Below, piece after piece: positions 53,634-64,000 of a stretch of DNA of 64,000 bases; position 1 is the stretch's first letter; each line of letters opens with the position of its first letter. Position numbers and translations under genes: made by a program. The notes beneath the pieces were generated by a model. It saw only the letters and a list, made by a program, of their open reading frames with translations, was not told the DNA's origin and did no database searches. This stretch comes from Branchipolynoe longqiensis (lineage: Eukaryota; Annelida; Polychaeta; Phyllodocida; Polynoidae), in the NCBI GenBank assembly GCA_030323885.1, contig CM059189.1:48987015-49051014 (forward strand), written 5' to 3'.

Positions 53634-54515
53634 TCGGTCGTAATGCTTGCATTGCGGTTGATTCGCGGCAGAAGAAGACACCCCCCGCCCCCTACCCTGC
53701 TGCCACCTCGCAGCTACCACTCCGGCCCTGGCACGTCACCCAGGACCTCCTCTGTTCGCCCCCCCCCCCCCCCCCCCCCCGTCACCTCACGCCCCGGGGC
53801 TTTCTTGCCTTCCCTCTCTCTCCGCCTTATATAACCAGACGGGATGGCTGAATGAGTTAGAGCGCCTGTCTCCCATGCTGGTAGATCGTGGGGTCGTGGG
53901 TTCGAGCCCTGGTCGAGTCAAACTAATGACTTAAAAATTTATACTTGTCGCTTCCTAGCCTGGCGCTCGGCATTATTAGGATAGGACAAGGACTGGTTAG
54001 CTCAGTGTCAGGATAATGTGACTGAGTGGGATATTGGGTCATGGTGCTGGCGGCCTGGTTTTCCAGTGGGACAGCACTATAAAGTTGCCATGAGTGCGCA
54101 CTGTCACAAGTCAGTACTCGTCCTGATATGACCTTAGATGTTGCTAGGATGTAAAACAACAAACAAGCAAACAAAACTCTGCCTTATAACCAAAGCCGTC
54201 GCTGCCTCCAGCCATTCTGCCTCCTGCTGCCTCCTGCTTCACGTCTCTTCTTTCCACCCACCCTTCTCTTCTCTCCTCTTCCCCTTAAGGTGGAGGGCTC
54301 TTCCGGGCTCTCCCCCGAGCCTCTCTTGGACATTCATTTCCTCTCACTTAGTTATATAACCTCTTTCCCCCCCTTGCGTTGTGAGTTATGCCTGAGTGAT
54401 ATTGTGACTGATATTTTGAGTGATATTGTTCTCTTCCTGCCTAAACATTTTGTTCTTCCTATAATAAAGTGTGTTCTTCCACCCCCGCCTCCTCGTTCTT
54501 CTTTCGTTGCGTATC
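53634..54515 (+). mobile_element. unit B: internally deleted sister of unit A with a SINE inside
   Basis: Shares with unit A the left end (GGTCGTAATGCTTGC), CCCCGGGGCTTTCTTGCCTT, the GCCTTATAACC junction, GTGGAGGGCTCTTCCGGGCT and the AATAAA-containing right end. The recombinase core is deleted: CTTCACGTCTCTTC passes to CCTTAAGGTGGAGGG. A SINE-A2 sits at GCCTTATA. Confidence 0.8.
53832..54176 (+). mobile_element. SINE-A2, full length, inserted in unit B
   Basis: Head CAGACGGGATGGCTGAATGA to tail AAAACAACAAACAAGCAAAC. GCCTTATA is duplicated at 53824-53831 and 54181-54188. Unit A at 52685-52695 has the uninterrupted GCCTTATAACC, a paralogous empty site. Confidence 0.95.
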
Positions 54516-54519
54516 ACTA

Positions 54520-56330
54520 TAAAATCTATATTCAACTGAAAGGTCAACTACATGTATTTAACATGAAAATATATTAAGTGTTGTTTTGAGTTTTATTATT
54601 TTATTTGAAGGTTTTTTTGTTGTTTTGTTTAAAAAAAATAAAAACAGAAATATTTGGAGGTCGGGGAAATTTCTCAGGTCGGGCAGGGATGCTAAACAAG
54701 TATGTTGTTCTCTGGCCTTACTGCCGCGCTGCGATATGGGCTTCACCAACAGGTGCCAGCGCCTGCTCCCAGTCGCCTAGGAGGTGGCTATTTTTAGCAG
54801 CCGATTGTGTGGACCAATATGGCGCCACGGTAGATGCACGTTAATTGTTCTCGGAGGTGATCTATCTCAACGTACCCTTTAATCATTTTCTGTTCGGTTT
54901 ATATTCGAGTCCCTGTTGATAGTGACATCAATCTTGAATTCTATTTATAGTTACATACTCATCATGATTGTGTTTTACTCATGATTGTGTTTAAACAATA
55001 ATTGTTGTTGGGCCTGCTGAAACATTGTGACTTGAGTCAGCTTGGTGACCAGGATACTGGGTGTGGACCCTCATGACCAGCTACATTGGACTTTGTGTGT
55101 GTTTGAGCTTTGTTTTGTTGGTGCGTTTGTTGATTAAGCAGGCGAAATTTCAGCTGTGGAAAATTGGTCTTCCCAGGGTTACTACTCCAGCACTAAATAC
55201 AACAGGTTTGCCCGACCGTTAAAAAATGGCAACAGCCGCTATAGAGAACTAACACTGACAACAAAATACATTACTAGGATAATAAGAAGGAAACTGCACT
55301 ACGCTAGTGTTCTTATTCGCACGTAACTTGGACGTTTCACACGGATGTGACACTGACACTATAGTGACTGTGGATATGCACGTGTGCGATCCTACACGTC
55401 GTATTCAGCTCTCGCAGCTAAGTACTAATTGTGTAGATTTCATGGCCCTGCGCCAACAGAAATGATGCATTACTAGGATAATAAGGAGGAAATCCACTAC
55501 TAACACCCAAAACCGCAAAGGTTGGCCCGAGAAAGATCAGGTAAAGACTCCTGAGTGCGGGACCAGACCAATCTAGTACCACAGCTGTCCAGCGTTGAAA
55601 ACAAGCACCCTCACGGGAGCTTATATGTTATGGGCAGAATAAAAAACTTGTCACAAAAAAAACAAAAAAAACAAATCTATATGGCTTGTTAGGTAGCCTT
55701 TTCAGTAATGTTCCTAATTTATGGCAGTAGCTTGCGAGATGGTTGTGTGATGGAGCCCCTTTGTTGGCCGCCCGGGACTTGACCCTCATGCTGTAGACCC
55801 CCCCCCCCCAAGCAACCAGGAGAACTAGTACGTTTGCTTCTCCCATCTTTAATCTCTGCTCACTGTGGTGTCCACGATCAAGTGACCCGCCTCTGCCCTG
55901 TTGGGTCCCACGTCAACTTCCTCGCGGGGGAGGTTACGCTAGCCGTATGCAGTAGATGGCAGCCCTGTCGCGGCACTGCCCGGCGGCTACCGTACTGCCA
56001 CCTATCGCTATGAACTGCGATGATGATGGAGCAGTCCTTGCTGCCACCATATGGTAGTGCAGCTCATGTCTGGACTACTACACTGCCCCCCCCTCCCACC
56101 CTCCCATCAGATTCTCACGGGTCACAGCATGCGTACCAATGAAAATCGAGATCTTATAGAAGTCAACATGAGATCCAACAAAACAGGAGGAGAAGCCTTA
56201 CAAAACATGGTATCCTTCTGCGCAATGCCTAAATCTATAAGTAAATAACTGCGTTATTCAATAACGAAAGATGTTTACGTTATTACAAGAAATAGGTGAA
56301 GAAAAGGAACATTAAGTGCTTTGTCCCCCT
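54520..56330. other. unassigned sequence, 1.8 kb
   Basis: No gene found. ATTACTAGGATAATAAG occurs at about 55270 and 55471. Short open frames lack recognisable motifs. A C-run lies at 55801. Confidence 0.35.
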
Positions 56331-56549
56331 TGTGGGAAACCTGACAAACTCTCTCCCATCCACTAATTATTGTTGGTTTTAAGTGTCTTTTGCTGGGAGA
56401 GAGGACTAATTGTTCACACCACACAGATGGTCGCCCTCAGGAAAGGGCACTTAGGAACTGCTCAGTCCGCCCCAGCGACCCCCTCATCAGGAGACCGGTT
56501 GTACGGCGTCCCTTCCTTCTGCACGGAGCGGCTTTCCTCTGGAGCTCCC

Positions 56550-57030
56550 TCAGTCCGCTCTCCTGGTGTCCATGTAGTCTGCAATCTGCAGCCGGCTGTC
56601 TGTCGTGGACACTCCATGCATTGTCATCCTAGTGTGGCCATACTCCACAGCAACCACTCCAGTGGTAGATGCATGGAAAGATAGACAGGTGGTGTTACTT
56701 ATAACATTTGAGGAAGTCTCCGCGGAGCCATCGCTGAATGCAACACATCCAGGATAAGATCGGGTTGCCAGCACAACCTTACTCCAGCTGGGTATATTCC
56801 ATTCAGGGCAACCAACACTGTCATAAAACAGCGTTTGATTGATCACGATGCCTTTTATCATCTGCCAGACAAATTTTAAATAATTTTCAACTCCTGCATT
56901 TAACGGCAGATAATAAGTAACTAAACCCTCCAATCGGGAGAGAATAAGTTCATCACCACAAGTTAGTAAATAACGAACGTACTGCTGAAATATAAAGAAG
57001 TATTAATATGGAGGAAATACAACTTTAGCA
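56550..57030 (-). pseudogene. candidate exon or ORF of unknown family
   Basis: A minus-strand frame is open from about 56980 to a stop near 56550. It encodes Cys/Tyr-rich sequence including YVRYLLTCGDELILSRLEG, VGCPEWNIPSW and SNTTCLSFH (one N-x-T site). Just upstream is TTCTTTATATTTCAG, a good 3' splice-site match. Codon use looks more protein-like than in the arrays. I do not recognise the family. It may be part of a retroelement, since integrase-tail-like sequence lies upstream on the same strand. Confidence 0.35.
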
Positions 57031-57448
57031 GTACGAAACATTAATATAGTGCATGGTTATCAATGTAAGTGCAACACTATTATAATTGCGCAATATATAT
57101 TTATATTTTTTTTTAATTTAGTGGGTTCTCAGACTCTGCCAGGAAGCCCGACATACCCACATGGAGTGCTGACTACTTTACATATTACCCCCTAAATTTA
57201 GAGCCGATGCAGAAGGTGGCGGCAGTCGGGACCAATCCACTGCATACACAGTGAACGGGTGCCTGCTTACTGCCGTCGCGCATCTGGAATGTTGCTGTCG
57301 GCGTCGGGGACGTCACGGGCTGTCCTCGAACCCTCTTGTGACTGAATGCATTAATAGTGCCGGCCTCCACCTGCACTGGTGCAGGCCCGTCTCCTATATG
57401 AGCATCTAGCCAGGAGGATGGTCCAGCGTTTCTCGCCATCTGCTCAGT

Positions 57449-57700
57449 CTAAAGCTTCAGACGTCTAACGTTAGATTTGCGGTATTTCCCATCCTTGCCC
57501 TTCATAATAACGGTGGTCTCAGAGACAAATTTGGTTATAGTAAAGGGACCATCCCAGTTCTTCGTGAGTTTGACCCTAGCAAACGGCGCATGCTACTGCA
57601 CTACCTGGTCCCACACTTTAATCTGGCGCGGATTCAGGGAGAGAGTTCCATCTAGCCACAATATGCCCCATCTAGCCACAATATGCCCCATCTAGCCACA
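57449..57700 (-). pseudogene. integrase C-terminal-like relic of an LTR element
   Basis: The minus-strand frame contains KLTKNWDGPFTITKFVSE and GKYRKSNVRRLKL then a stop. W-x-GPF-x-I followed by a basic VRRLK end is typical of the C-terminal domain of Gypsy-type integrases. An in-frame TAG interrupts it near 57600. The 3'-ward sequence (57439-57185) is open but unrecognised. Confidence 0.45.
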
Positions 57701-57708
57701 ATATGCCA
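57649..57708. repeat. 20-bp triplication CCATCTAGCCACAATATGCC
   Basis: Three nearly perfect tandem copies within the integrase-like relic. Confidence 0.9.
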
Positions 57709-58039
57709 TTCACCTTGCCTGGCCCAACCATACGTAAAATATTCCAATATTCAGCATGGGGGGAATGCAATTGTTCTATTACTGATCGGTGTACTTGGCT
57801 AGGTGCATATATATGTACTATATAATTTATTATGTGGATATTAATAACGGCGGCCCCTTAAATGTTTGACTCTAACCATCTTATCTTCCATGTTATTTGC
57901 TGCATAGCAGGCATTCTCTACTCCCCCCGCCTCTTATACCGTGAGCCAACTGTCATTCTGCTCACTTTCAAAACTGATCTCAACCCAAACCAAGTCCTAG
58001 TTTTCCTTCTCATTTGCGAACAAACTATTTATATATATT

Positions 58040-58357
58040 CCCATATTGCTTAGCACCTTTTGAGACTGTCTCTCATATATATATATATATGTAACGAAGG
58101 AGGCTGGAAGTCGAATGTGATGTTATACATAAGGGCGACATCATTTATTCTCAGTAAGTTCAGTAATGTATGACAATAGCATAACATGCTCTTGGATGAA
58201 CAATCATCGTCAATAGTATTTAGTCATAATCAATGCACTATACAATATGGTACACCAGACATATTGGAATCATCACATCAAAATGACATCTGGCTGGGCC
58301 ACTGCCCTACCGTAATAAAAAAAAACAAAAAAAAAACGCGCGGGTGTTGCTCGGGGT

Positions 58358-58430
<73 letters not shown>

Positions 58431-58700
58431 TGTATATATATATATATATATATGTAGAGACGGTCTCAAAAGGTGCTAAGCAATATGGGACAAAACTTTG
58501 TCCATTGTAATGATCAACATACTATATATCTGCTTATGCATTTGCTCAGGATAAACTGATTTGTTTTTTACATGGTGTTTCATAATCCCAATAGAATACA
58601 TATTGAATTGAAGCAAATGTCCTTGTGTTTTCAGTGTAACCGTTTCTGTGCTGTTTTGTCCCAATTGTTACAATGGACAAAAAAAAGAAAGAGGTATACC
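58040..58700. repeat. nested inverted repeats (foldback)
   Basis: Arms at 58040-58074 (CCCATATTGCTTAGCACCTT...) and 58454-58489 are complementary over about 35 bp with two or three mismatches. A second pair, TTTGTCCATTGTAA at about 58497 and its complement near 58667-58680, plus GGGACAAAAC near 58487 and its complement near 58655, continue outward. The centre holds TA and GCAC microsatellites. CCTTTTGAGAC occurs a third time at 58699. Confidence 0.8.
58359..58452. repeat. GCAC tetranucleotide and TA microsatellites
   Basis: Pure CACG repeat for about 70 bp, then TA. Confidence 0.95.
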
Positions 58701-58716
58701 TTTTGAGACAGGGTCA

Positions 58717-59252
58717 TATATGGGTTGGTGGTGCCTGAGTGGGATGTAAATAGACATAGTGGTGCTGGCAGGTCTGGGTGTGATTGCACTCAGGGCCTAG
58801 CCCTTCTTTTTTTTATTTTTTTTTTATTGAGGCTGTATTCATACTGTCCATAGCATATAAGCCTGGGTATTCAGGCTTGTTTTCAATGCTGGCCAGCTGT
58901 AGTGTTGGTGTTGTCTTATCACACAGTAGCTGCTGATAAGGTATTTGATTGCCTGTATTTCAGTAGCAACCTTCTGCTGGGGTAAGGGACACCACACTCA
59001 AAAGGTGAAAGTTGGTGGTGGCCAAGGGGGCCATACAGCTGGTGGTGCTGGGCAGACCACTGGTATCCATAGAGACCAGGAATACTCGATTCCCATTGAT
59101 GAAAGGAGGTGGTATGATACTCTACCAAGAACCCATGTAACTGAGGGCTGGACTCTCTCTCACACTTTACTCTCTTCCTTTCTCTTTGTCTGTATTGTTT
59201 TCCTCATAGCCTACATACACAGCCACAGATCCGAGCATTAGATTCTACAAAC
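58717..59252 (+). mobile_element. putative LTR
   Basis: A repeat also present, inverted and interrupted, at 46481-46630 plus 47351-47450. It contains a TATA-like GCATATAAGCCTGGG near 58853 and ends CTACAAAC just before a primer-binding-like site. No second LTR was found downstream. A 98-residue open frame at 58945 has a hydrophobic C-terminal segment but no recognised domain. Confidence 0.45.
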
Positions 59253-59268
59253 TGGTGACCACGACGGG
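59253..59268 (+). promoter_or_regulatory. possible tRNA primer-binding site
   Basis: TGGTGACCACGACGGG directly follows the LTR-like end. It is complementary, with about two mismatches, to the 3' end of a typical tRNA-Trp as I remember it. Confidence 0.4.
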
Positions 59269-59274
59269 TGGGTA

Positions 59275-59590
59275 GTTGCTATACATAGTTGGCAACCTGC
59301 CGGTGAACACAACCATAGTTGGCAACCTGCCGGAGAACACAACCATAGTTGGCATCTGCCGGTGAACACAACCATAATTGGCAACCTGCCGGAGAACACA
59401 ACCATAGTTGGCAACCTGCCGAGAACACAACCATAGTTGGCAACCTGCCGAGAACACAACCATAGTTGGCAACCTGATGAGAACAGAACCATAGTTGGAA
59501 ACCTATCGGAAAATACCACCATATTTGAAAACCTGCCGGTGAATACAACCATAGTTGGCAACCTGCCGGTGAACACAACCATGCTTGGCG
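59275..59590. repeat. 30-bp minisatellite, about 10 copies
   Basis: The unit is CCATAGTTGGCAACCTGCCG then GTGAACACAA, with 28-30 bp variants. It lies where a gag leader would be if the LTR call is right. Confidence 0.95.
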
Positions 59591-59654
59591 CTCTGCCGAC
59601 CCTACGACGCCGGCTGATTTGTTGTGGGCGTGCACTGTACGTTCCGGTGAGTGC

Positions 59655-59730
59655 CGCCCCCTATTATCGACCCTCCCCCTATTATTGACCCGCCCCTATT
59701 ATCGACACGCCCCCTATTATCGACCCGCCT
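59655..59730. repeat. 17-bp repeat CCCCCTATTATCGACCC, about 4 copies
   Basis: Short array. Surrounding 59591-60016 is otherwise unassigned. Confidence 0.85.
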
Positions 59731-59885
59731 CGCTGGTGGCCGCCGGGCGCCGTTTGTCCACTTGTTTGCCGCCGTTTCCGCCGACATGGGCGATAATAGG
59801 GTGAACATGACAAATCAATGGTGCCGCATGGCCGTCAATCCGCCCCCATTGGGGTTGTTCTACACACAAATTAGTTTTACATGGG

Positions 59886-59922
59886 ATGGTGTTAGGACGG
59901 AAAACCCCAACAAACAAACATA
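59886..59922 (+). mobile_element. SINE-A tail fragment
   Basis: GGTGTTAGGACGGAAAACCC then CAACAAACAAACA. Only the last part of the tail is kept. Confidence 0.6.
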
Positions 59923-60016
59923 GGATGGACTTTGTTTACTCTGTGTAGTGTTAGAGTCCTCATGCGGCCATCTTGTTTTCCCTCTGAGGTTGAGTAGATG
60001 TTGCAAAGAGTTATTA

Positions 60017-60205
60017 GTTTTACATGCGATATAAAAGATCCCTTGCTACTTATCGGAAAAAGTAGCCTATGTGGCAGCAGCGGGTTTCTTCCAAAGAAAT
60101 ATGTCAAAATGACCATCTGTTTGATGTCCAATAGCCAATAGTAAAAATCAATGTGCTCTGGAGACGAGGCGTTGTTAAATAAAACAAGCTTTGCTTTAGT
60201 TTGAC
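60017..60205 (+). mobile_element. SINE-B, head missing
   Basis: AAAAGATCCCTTGCTACTTA, GCAGCGGGTTTCTTCCAAAG, CCAATAGCCAATAGTAAAAA and GGCGTTGTTAAATAAAACAA match the reverse of 41680-41830. Confidence 0.75.
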
Positions 60206-60349
60206 ATGCGATTATGTGAAGAGCAGGCTTAGAACGATCGCTATCTAGATCGGATGGAGAGGTTCCCTGCAAACTGGCCTGATGCGCCTGTCTGCATGCA
60301 CTATCTGTAAGGTCACCATAAGGATGCTACTGAGCTGCAGATTCACCAA

Positions 60350-61612
60350 GTACACAGACACATACATACACTCACACACACACATACACACACTCACACA
60401 CCCATACACACACTCACACACATACATATACTCACATACACACACTTACATACACACACTCAAACACGCATACATACACTCACACACACTCACAGTCACA
60501 CACACACTCACATACACACTCACATACACACACTCACTCACACACATACATACTCACACACTCGCACACACACACTCACATACACACACTCACACACCCA
60601 TACACACACTCACACCCATACATATACTCACATACACACTCACATACACACACTCACACACGCATACATACACTCACACAGACTCACATACACACACTCA
60701 CACCCCCCCACACACTCACTCACACACATACACACGCTAACTCACACTTACACATGCACACTCACACACACTCACACATACACTCACGCACACTCACATA
60801 CACTCACACACACTCACACACACTCACATACACTCACACACACTCACACATATGCACACACTCACACACATAGACACACACACTCACACACATACACACA
60901 CGTATACATACACTCACACACTCACCGACACACTCACACATACACTCACATACATATACTCACACGCACACTCACACACATACTCACACACATACACAGT
61001 CACCCACATACACACACTCACACACATACACACACTCACACACACACATGCACACACCCATACACACACTCACACATAAACACTCACACACATGCACTCA
61101 CACACACACGCACTCACACACACTCATACACACACTCACACACATACACTCACACATAAACTCACACACATAAACTCACACACATACACTCACACATACA
61201 CTCACACGTACACTCACTCACACACACTCACACACATAAACTCACACACATAAACTCACACACATACACTCACACATACCCACACTCACACACACTCACA
61301 CACATACACTCATACATACACACTCACATACGTGCACACACATACACTCACACACATTCCCACATACACACACTCACACACACACGCACCCACATACACG
61401 CACTCACATATCCTCACACACACTCACACACACTCACATGCATTCACCCACACACTCACATACACACACATACACTCGCACCCATACACACACCAACACA
61501 CACACAAACTCACACACACACACTCACACACATACACACACTCGCATACACTCACACACACTCATAAACACACACATACACACACACACACACACACTCA
61601 CACAGACACGTG
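60350..61612. repeat. CA/CT/TA-type microsatellite, about 1.25 kb
   Basis: ACACACTCACATACA-type repeats with many variants. His/Thr open frames are artefacts. Confidence 0.95.
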
Positions 61613-61671
61613 GTGTGATGCAGCAGAGTAAACAGGTATTGCAAAGTGCGTTGGGAGAAAATCTAAACACA

Positions 61672-61992
61672 GGATGCGGTGGCCGAATCGGTAGAGCGCA
61701 GACCTCCCAAGCGGATGATCGGGAGTTAAATTCCCAGTCGAGTTAAATCAATGACTTACTAAATTGATACTTGTCATTTCCTAGCCAGGCACTCGACATA
61801 ATTAGGATAGGGAAAGGACTGGTTTGCTCAGTGTCAGGATAATGTGACGAAATGGGATATTAGGTCATGGTGCTGGCAGCCTGATCTCCCAGTGGTGCAG
61901 CACTATAACGTCACCATGAGTGCGCACTGCACAAGTCGGTACCCATTCTGATATGACCTTAGATGTTGTCAGAACATAAAACTCCAACAACC
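61672..61992 (+). mobile_element. SINE-A1, full length
   Basis: Head GGATGCGGTGGCCGAATCGG, linker, central domain and tail ending ACATAAAACTCCAACAACCA. Confidence 0.9.
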
Positions 61993-62035
61993 AATCAACC
62001 ATATATGTATATATATATTGGGATATTTCCGGTGT

Positions 62036-62262
62036 TTTGGGAGACCAGACTGCTGGCACCATGACCCGATATCCCCCACAGTCACATTATCCTGACACTG
62101 AGCCAACCAGTCCTTGCCTTATCCTATTAATGCCGAGCGCCAGGCTAGGAAGTGACAAGTATAAATTTTATAAGTCATTGGTTTGACTCTACCGGGAATC
62201 GAACTCCCGACCTTCCGCGGGACATCTGCGCTCTCAGGATTCGGCCACCGCGTCCGATGTTA
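62036..62262 (-). mobile_element. SINE-A1, tail missing
   Basis: Reverse orientation: central domain from GGGAGACCAGACTGCTGGCA to head CTCAGGATTCGGCCACCGCG. Only 43 bp separate it from the preceding forward copy, so the pair is an inverted SINE dimer. Confidence 0.9.
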
Positions 62263-62369
62263 GCCGCACAGTAGGGGGGGGGGGGTTATTTCGGTGTGCA
62301 GTCCACATACATGTGTGCCGCCCTCTTCTACCCAGCTGTCACGCCATTCTACCGCGCGTTTCTGCACAG

Positions 62370-64000
62370 TGCTACTAATGCCTTCACACCCCTGTTCAAC
62401 CTCCCTATTACTGCTGTGTGCTACTAATGCCTTCACAGCCCTGTTCAACCTCCCTATTACTGCTGTGTGCTACTACTGCCTTCACACCCCTGTTCCACCT
62501 CCCTATTACTGCTGTATGCTACTAATGCCTTCACACCCCTGTTCCACCTCCCTATTACTGCTGTGTGCTACTACTGCCTTCACACCCCTGTTCCACCTCC
62601 CTATTACTGCTGTATGCTACTAATGCCTTCACACCCCTGTTCAACCTCCCTATTGCTGCTGTATGCTACTACTGCCTTCACACCCCTGTTCCACCTCCCT
62701 ATTACTGCTGTATGCTACTACTGCCTTCACACCCCTGTTCCACCTCCCTATTACTGCTGTGTGCTACTAATGCCTTCACACCCCTGTTCAACCTCCCTAT
62801 TACTGCTGTATGCTACTACTGCCCTTCCACACCCCTGTTCCACCTCCCTATTACTGCTGTATGCTACTACTGCCTTAACACCCCTGTTCCACCTCCCTAT
62901 TACTGCTGTGTGCTACTAATGCCTTCACACCCCTGTTCCACCTCCCTATTACTGCTGTATGCTACTACTGCCTTCACACCCCTGTTCCACCTCCCTATTA
63001 CTGCTGTGTGCTACTAATGCCTTCACACCCCTGTTCAACCTCCCTATTGCTGCTGTGTGCTACTAATGCCTTCACACCCCTGTTCCACCTCCCTATTACT
63101 GCTGTGTGCTACTAATGCCTTCACACCCCTGTTCAACCTCCCTATTACTGCTGTGTGCTACTAATGCCTTCACACCCCTGTTCCACCTCCCTATTACTGC
63201 TGTGTGCTACTAATGCCTTCACACCCCTGTTCAACCTCCCTATTACTGCTGTGTGCTACTAATGCCTTCACACCCCTGTTCCACCTCCCTATTACTGCTG
63301 TGTGCTACTAATGCCTTCACACCCCTGTTCCACCTCCCTATTACTGCTGTGTGCTACTAATGCCTTCACACCCCTGTTCCACCTCCCTATTACTGCTGTG
63401 TGCTACTAATGCCTTCACACCCCCTGTTCCACCTCCCTATTACTGCTGTGTGCTACTAATGCCTTCACACCCCTGTTCCACCTCCCTATTACTGCTGTGT
63501 GCTACTAATGCCTTCACACCCCTGTTCCACCTCCCTATTACTGCTGTGTGCTACTAATGCCTTCACACCCCTGTTCCACCTCCCTATTACTGCTGTGTGC
63601 TACTAATGCCTTCACACCCCTGTTCCACCTCCCCTGTTACTGCTGTGTGTTACTAATGCCTTCACACCCCTGTTCCACCTCCCTATTACTGCTGTGTGCT
63701 ACTAATGCCTTCACAACCCCTGTTCCACCTCCCTATTACTGCTGTGTGCTACTAATGCCTTCACACCCCTGTTCCACCTCCCTATTACTGCTGTGTGCTA
63801 CTAATGCCTTCACAGCCCTGTTCACACCTCCCTATTACTGCTGTGTGCTACTACTGCCTTCACACCCCTGTTCCACCTCCCTATTACTGCTGTGTGCTAC
63901 TAATGCCTTCACACCCCTGTTCCACCTCCCTATTACTGCTGTGTGTTACTAATGCCTTCACACCCCTGTTCCACCTCCCTATTACTGCTGTGTGCTACTA
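62370..64000. repeat. 49-bp satellite, at least 33 copies, open at window end
   Basis: The unit is TGCTACTAATGCCTTCACAC then CCCTGTTCCACCTCCCTATTACTGCTGTG in two parts. On the left, ACTACTGCC/ACTAATGCC and TTCCACC/TTCAACC variants are mixed; on the right, copies are nearly identical. Scattered 1-base indels break otherwise open frames. The array continues past 64000. Confidence 0.95.

Noticed and set aside
50806..54700. TACTTGTTTAGC inverted pair as TIRs of a large element
   Set aside because: Only 12 bp match, with no target duplication and no colinear extension.
62370..64000. Open frames of Ala-Phe-Thr-Pro-Leu repeats
   Set aside because: The 49-bp unit cycles frames every 147 bp, and indels simply switch frame. 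No protein inferred.

Overview
This window looks like non-coding DNA from an animal nuclear genome, most likely a mollusc. I see no intact host gene, rRNA, functional tRNA, CRISPR array or bacterial operon. The mollusc guess rests on two things: the SINEs resemble abundant molluscan repeats that I know from memory, and the LINE relics are of animal type. No comparison was run.

Two kinds of repeat fill the window. (1) Tandem arrays cover roughly 40-45% of it (my estimate). Main unit lengths are 19 bp (1.55-3.36 kb), 60 bp (4.58-5.23), 57 bp (5.7-9.7), about 195 bp (14.2-15.0), 42 bp (15.4-15.9), 22 bp (16.2-19.7), 98 bp (21.1-21.6), 92 bp (22.3-24.3), a 43+43 bp dimer (25.1-26.1), 30-31 bp (31.3-31.9), about 70 bp (31.9-35.7), 38 bp (43.7-45.4), 39 bp (45.5-45.9), 26 bp (48.0-49.35), 30 bp (59.3-59.6) and 49 bp (62.4 to the window end), plus CA-rich microsatellites. 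Almost every long open frame in these arrays exists only because the unit length is a multiple of three or because the unit lacks stops.

(2) Transposable elements and their relics fill most of the rest. About 36 pieces of one tRNA-derived SINE (here SINE-A) occur on both strands. It has two head variants (A1, A2), a central domain containing CAGGATAATGTGACTGAG, and a tail containing TGATATGACCTTAGATGTTG followed by CGTAAAAC and A/C-rich repeats. SINE-B contains TTTAACGAC near one end. SINE-C carries a 73-nt tRNA-like head. LINE relics are a nearly complete reverse transcriptase ORF (26.9-29.4 kb, minus), a short nested copy of the same LINE (11.9-12.2), an RNase H fragment of another LINE (40.3-41.6, minus) and a CR1-like RT scrap (20.7-20.85, minus). 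There are TIR elements at 25.06-26.24, 36.76-36.96, 46.63-47.35 and 50.97-52.48 kb. Other relics are a Maverick/Polinton capsid-like pseudogene (47.48-47.99, minus), a tyrosine-recombinase relic with an internally deleted sister copy (52.5-54.5), a possible LTR/primer-binding site (58.7-59.27) and an integrase-tail-like scrap (57.45-57.7, minus).

The most informative theme is that elements and satellites interconvert. The end of a TIR element recurs as a 38-bp satellite and at the edge of a second element copy. That family carries different internal minisatellites in its two copies. The 70-bp satellite resembles the end of SINE-B and has a lone copy 31 kb away. The 57-bp array shows higher-order structure at two scales (855 bp and 171 bp). 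Nested insertions, target-site duplications and two paralogous empty sites give an order of events readable from this window alone.
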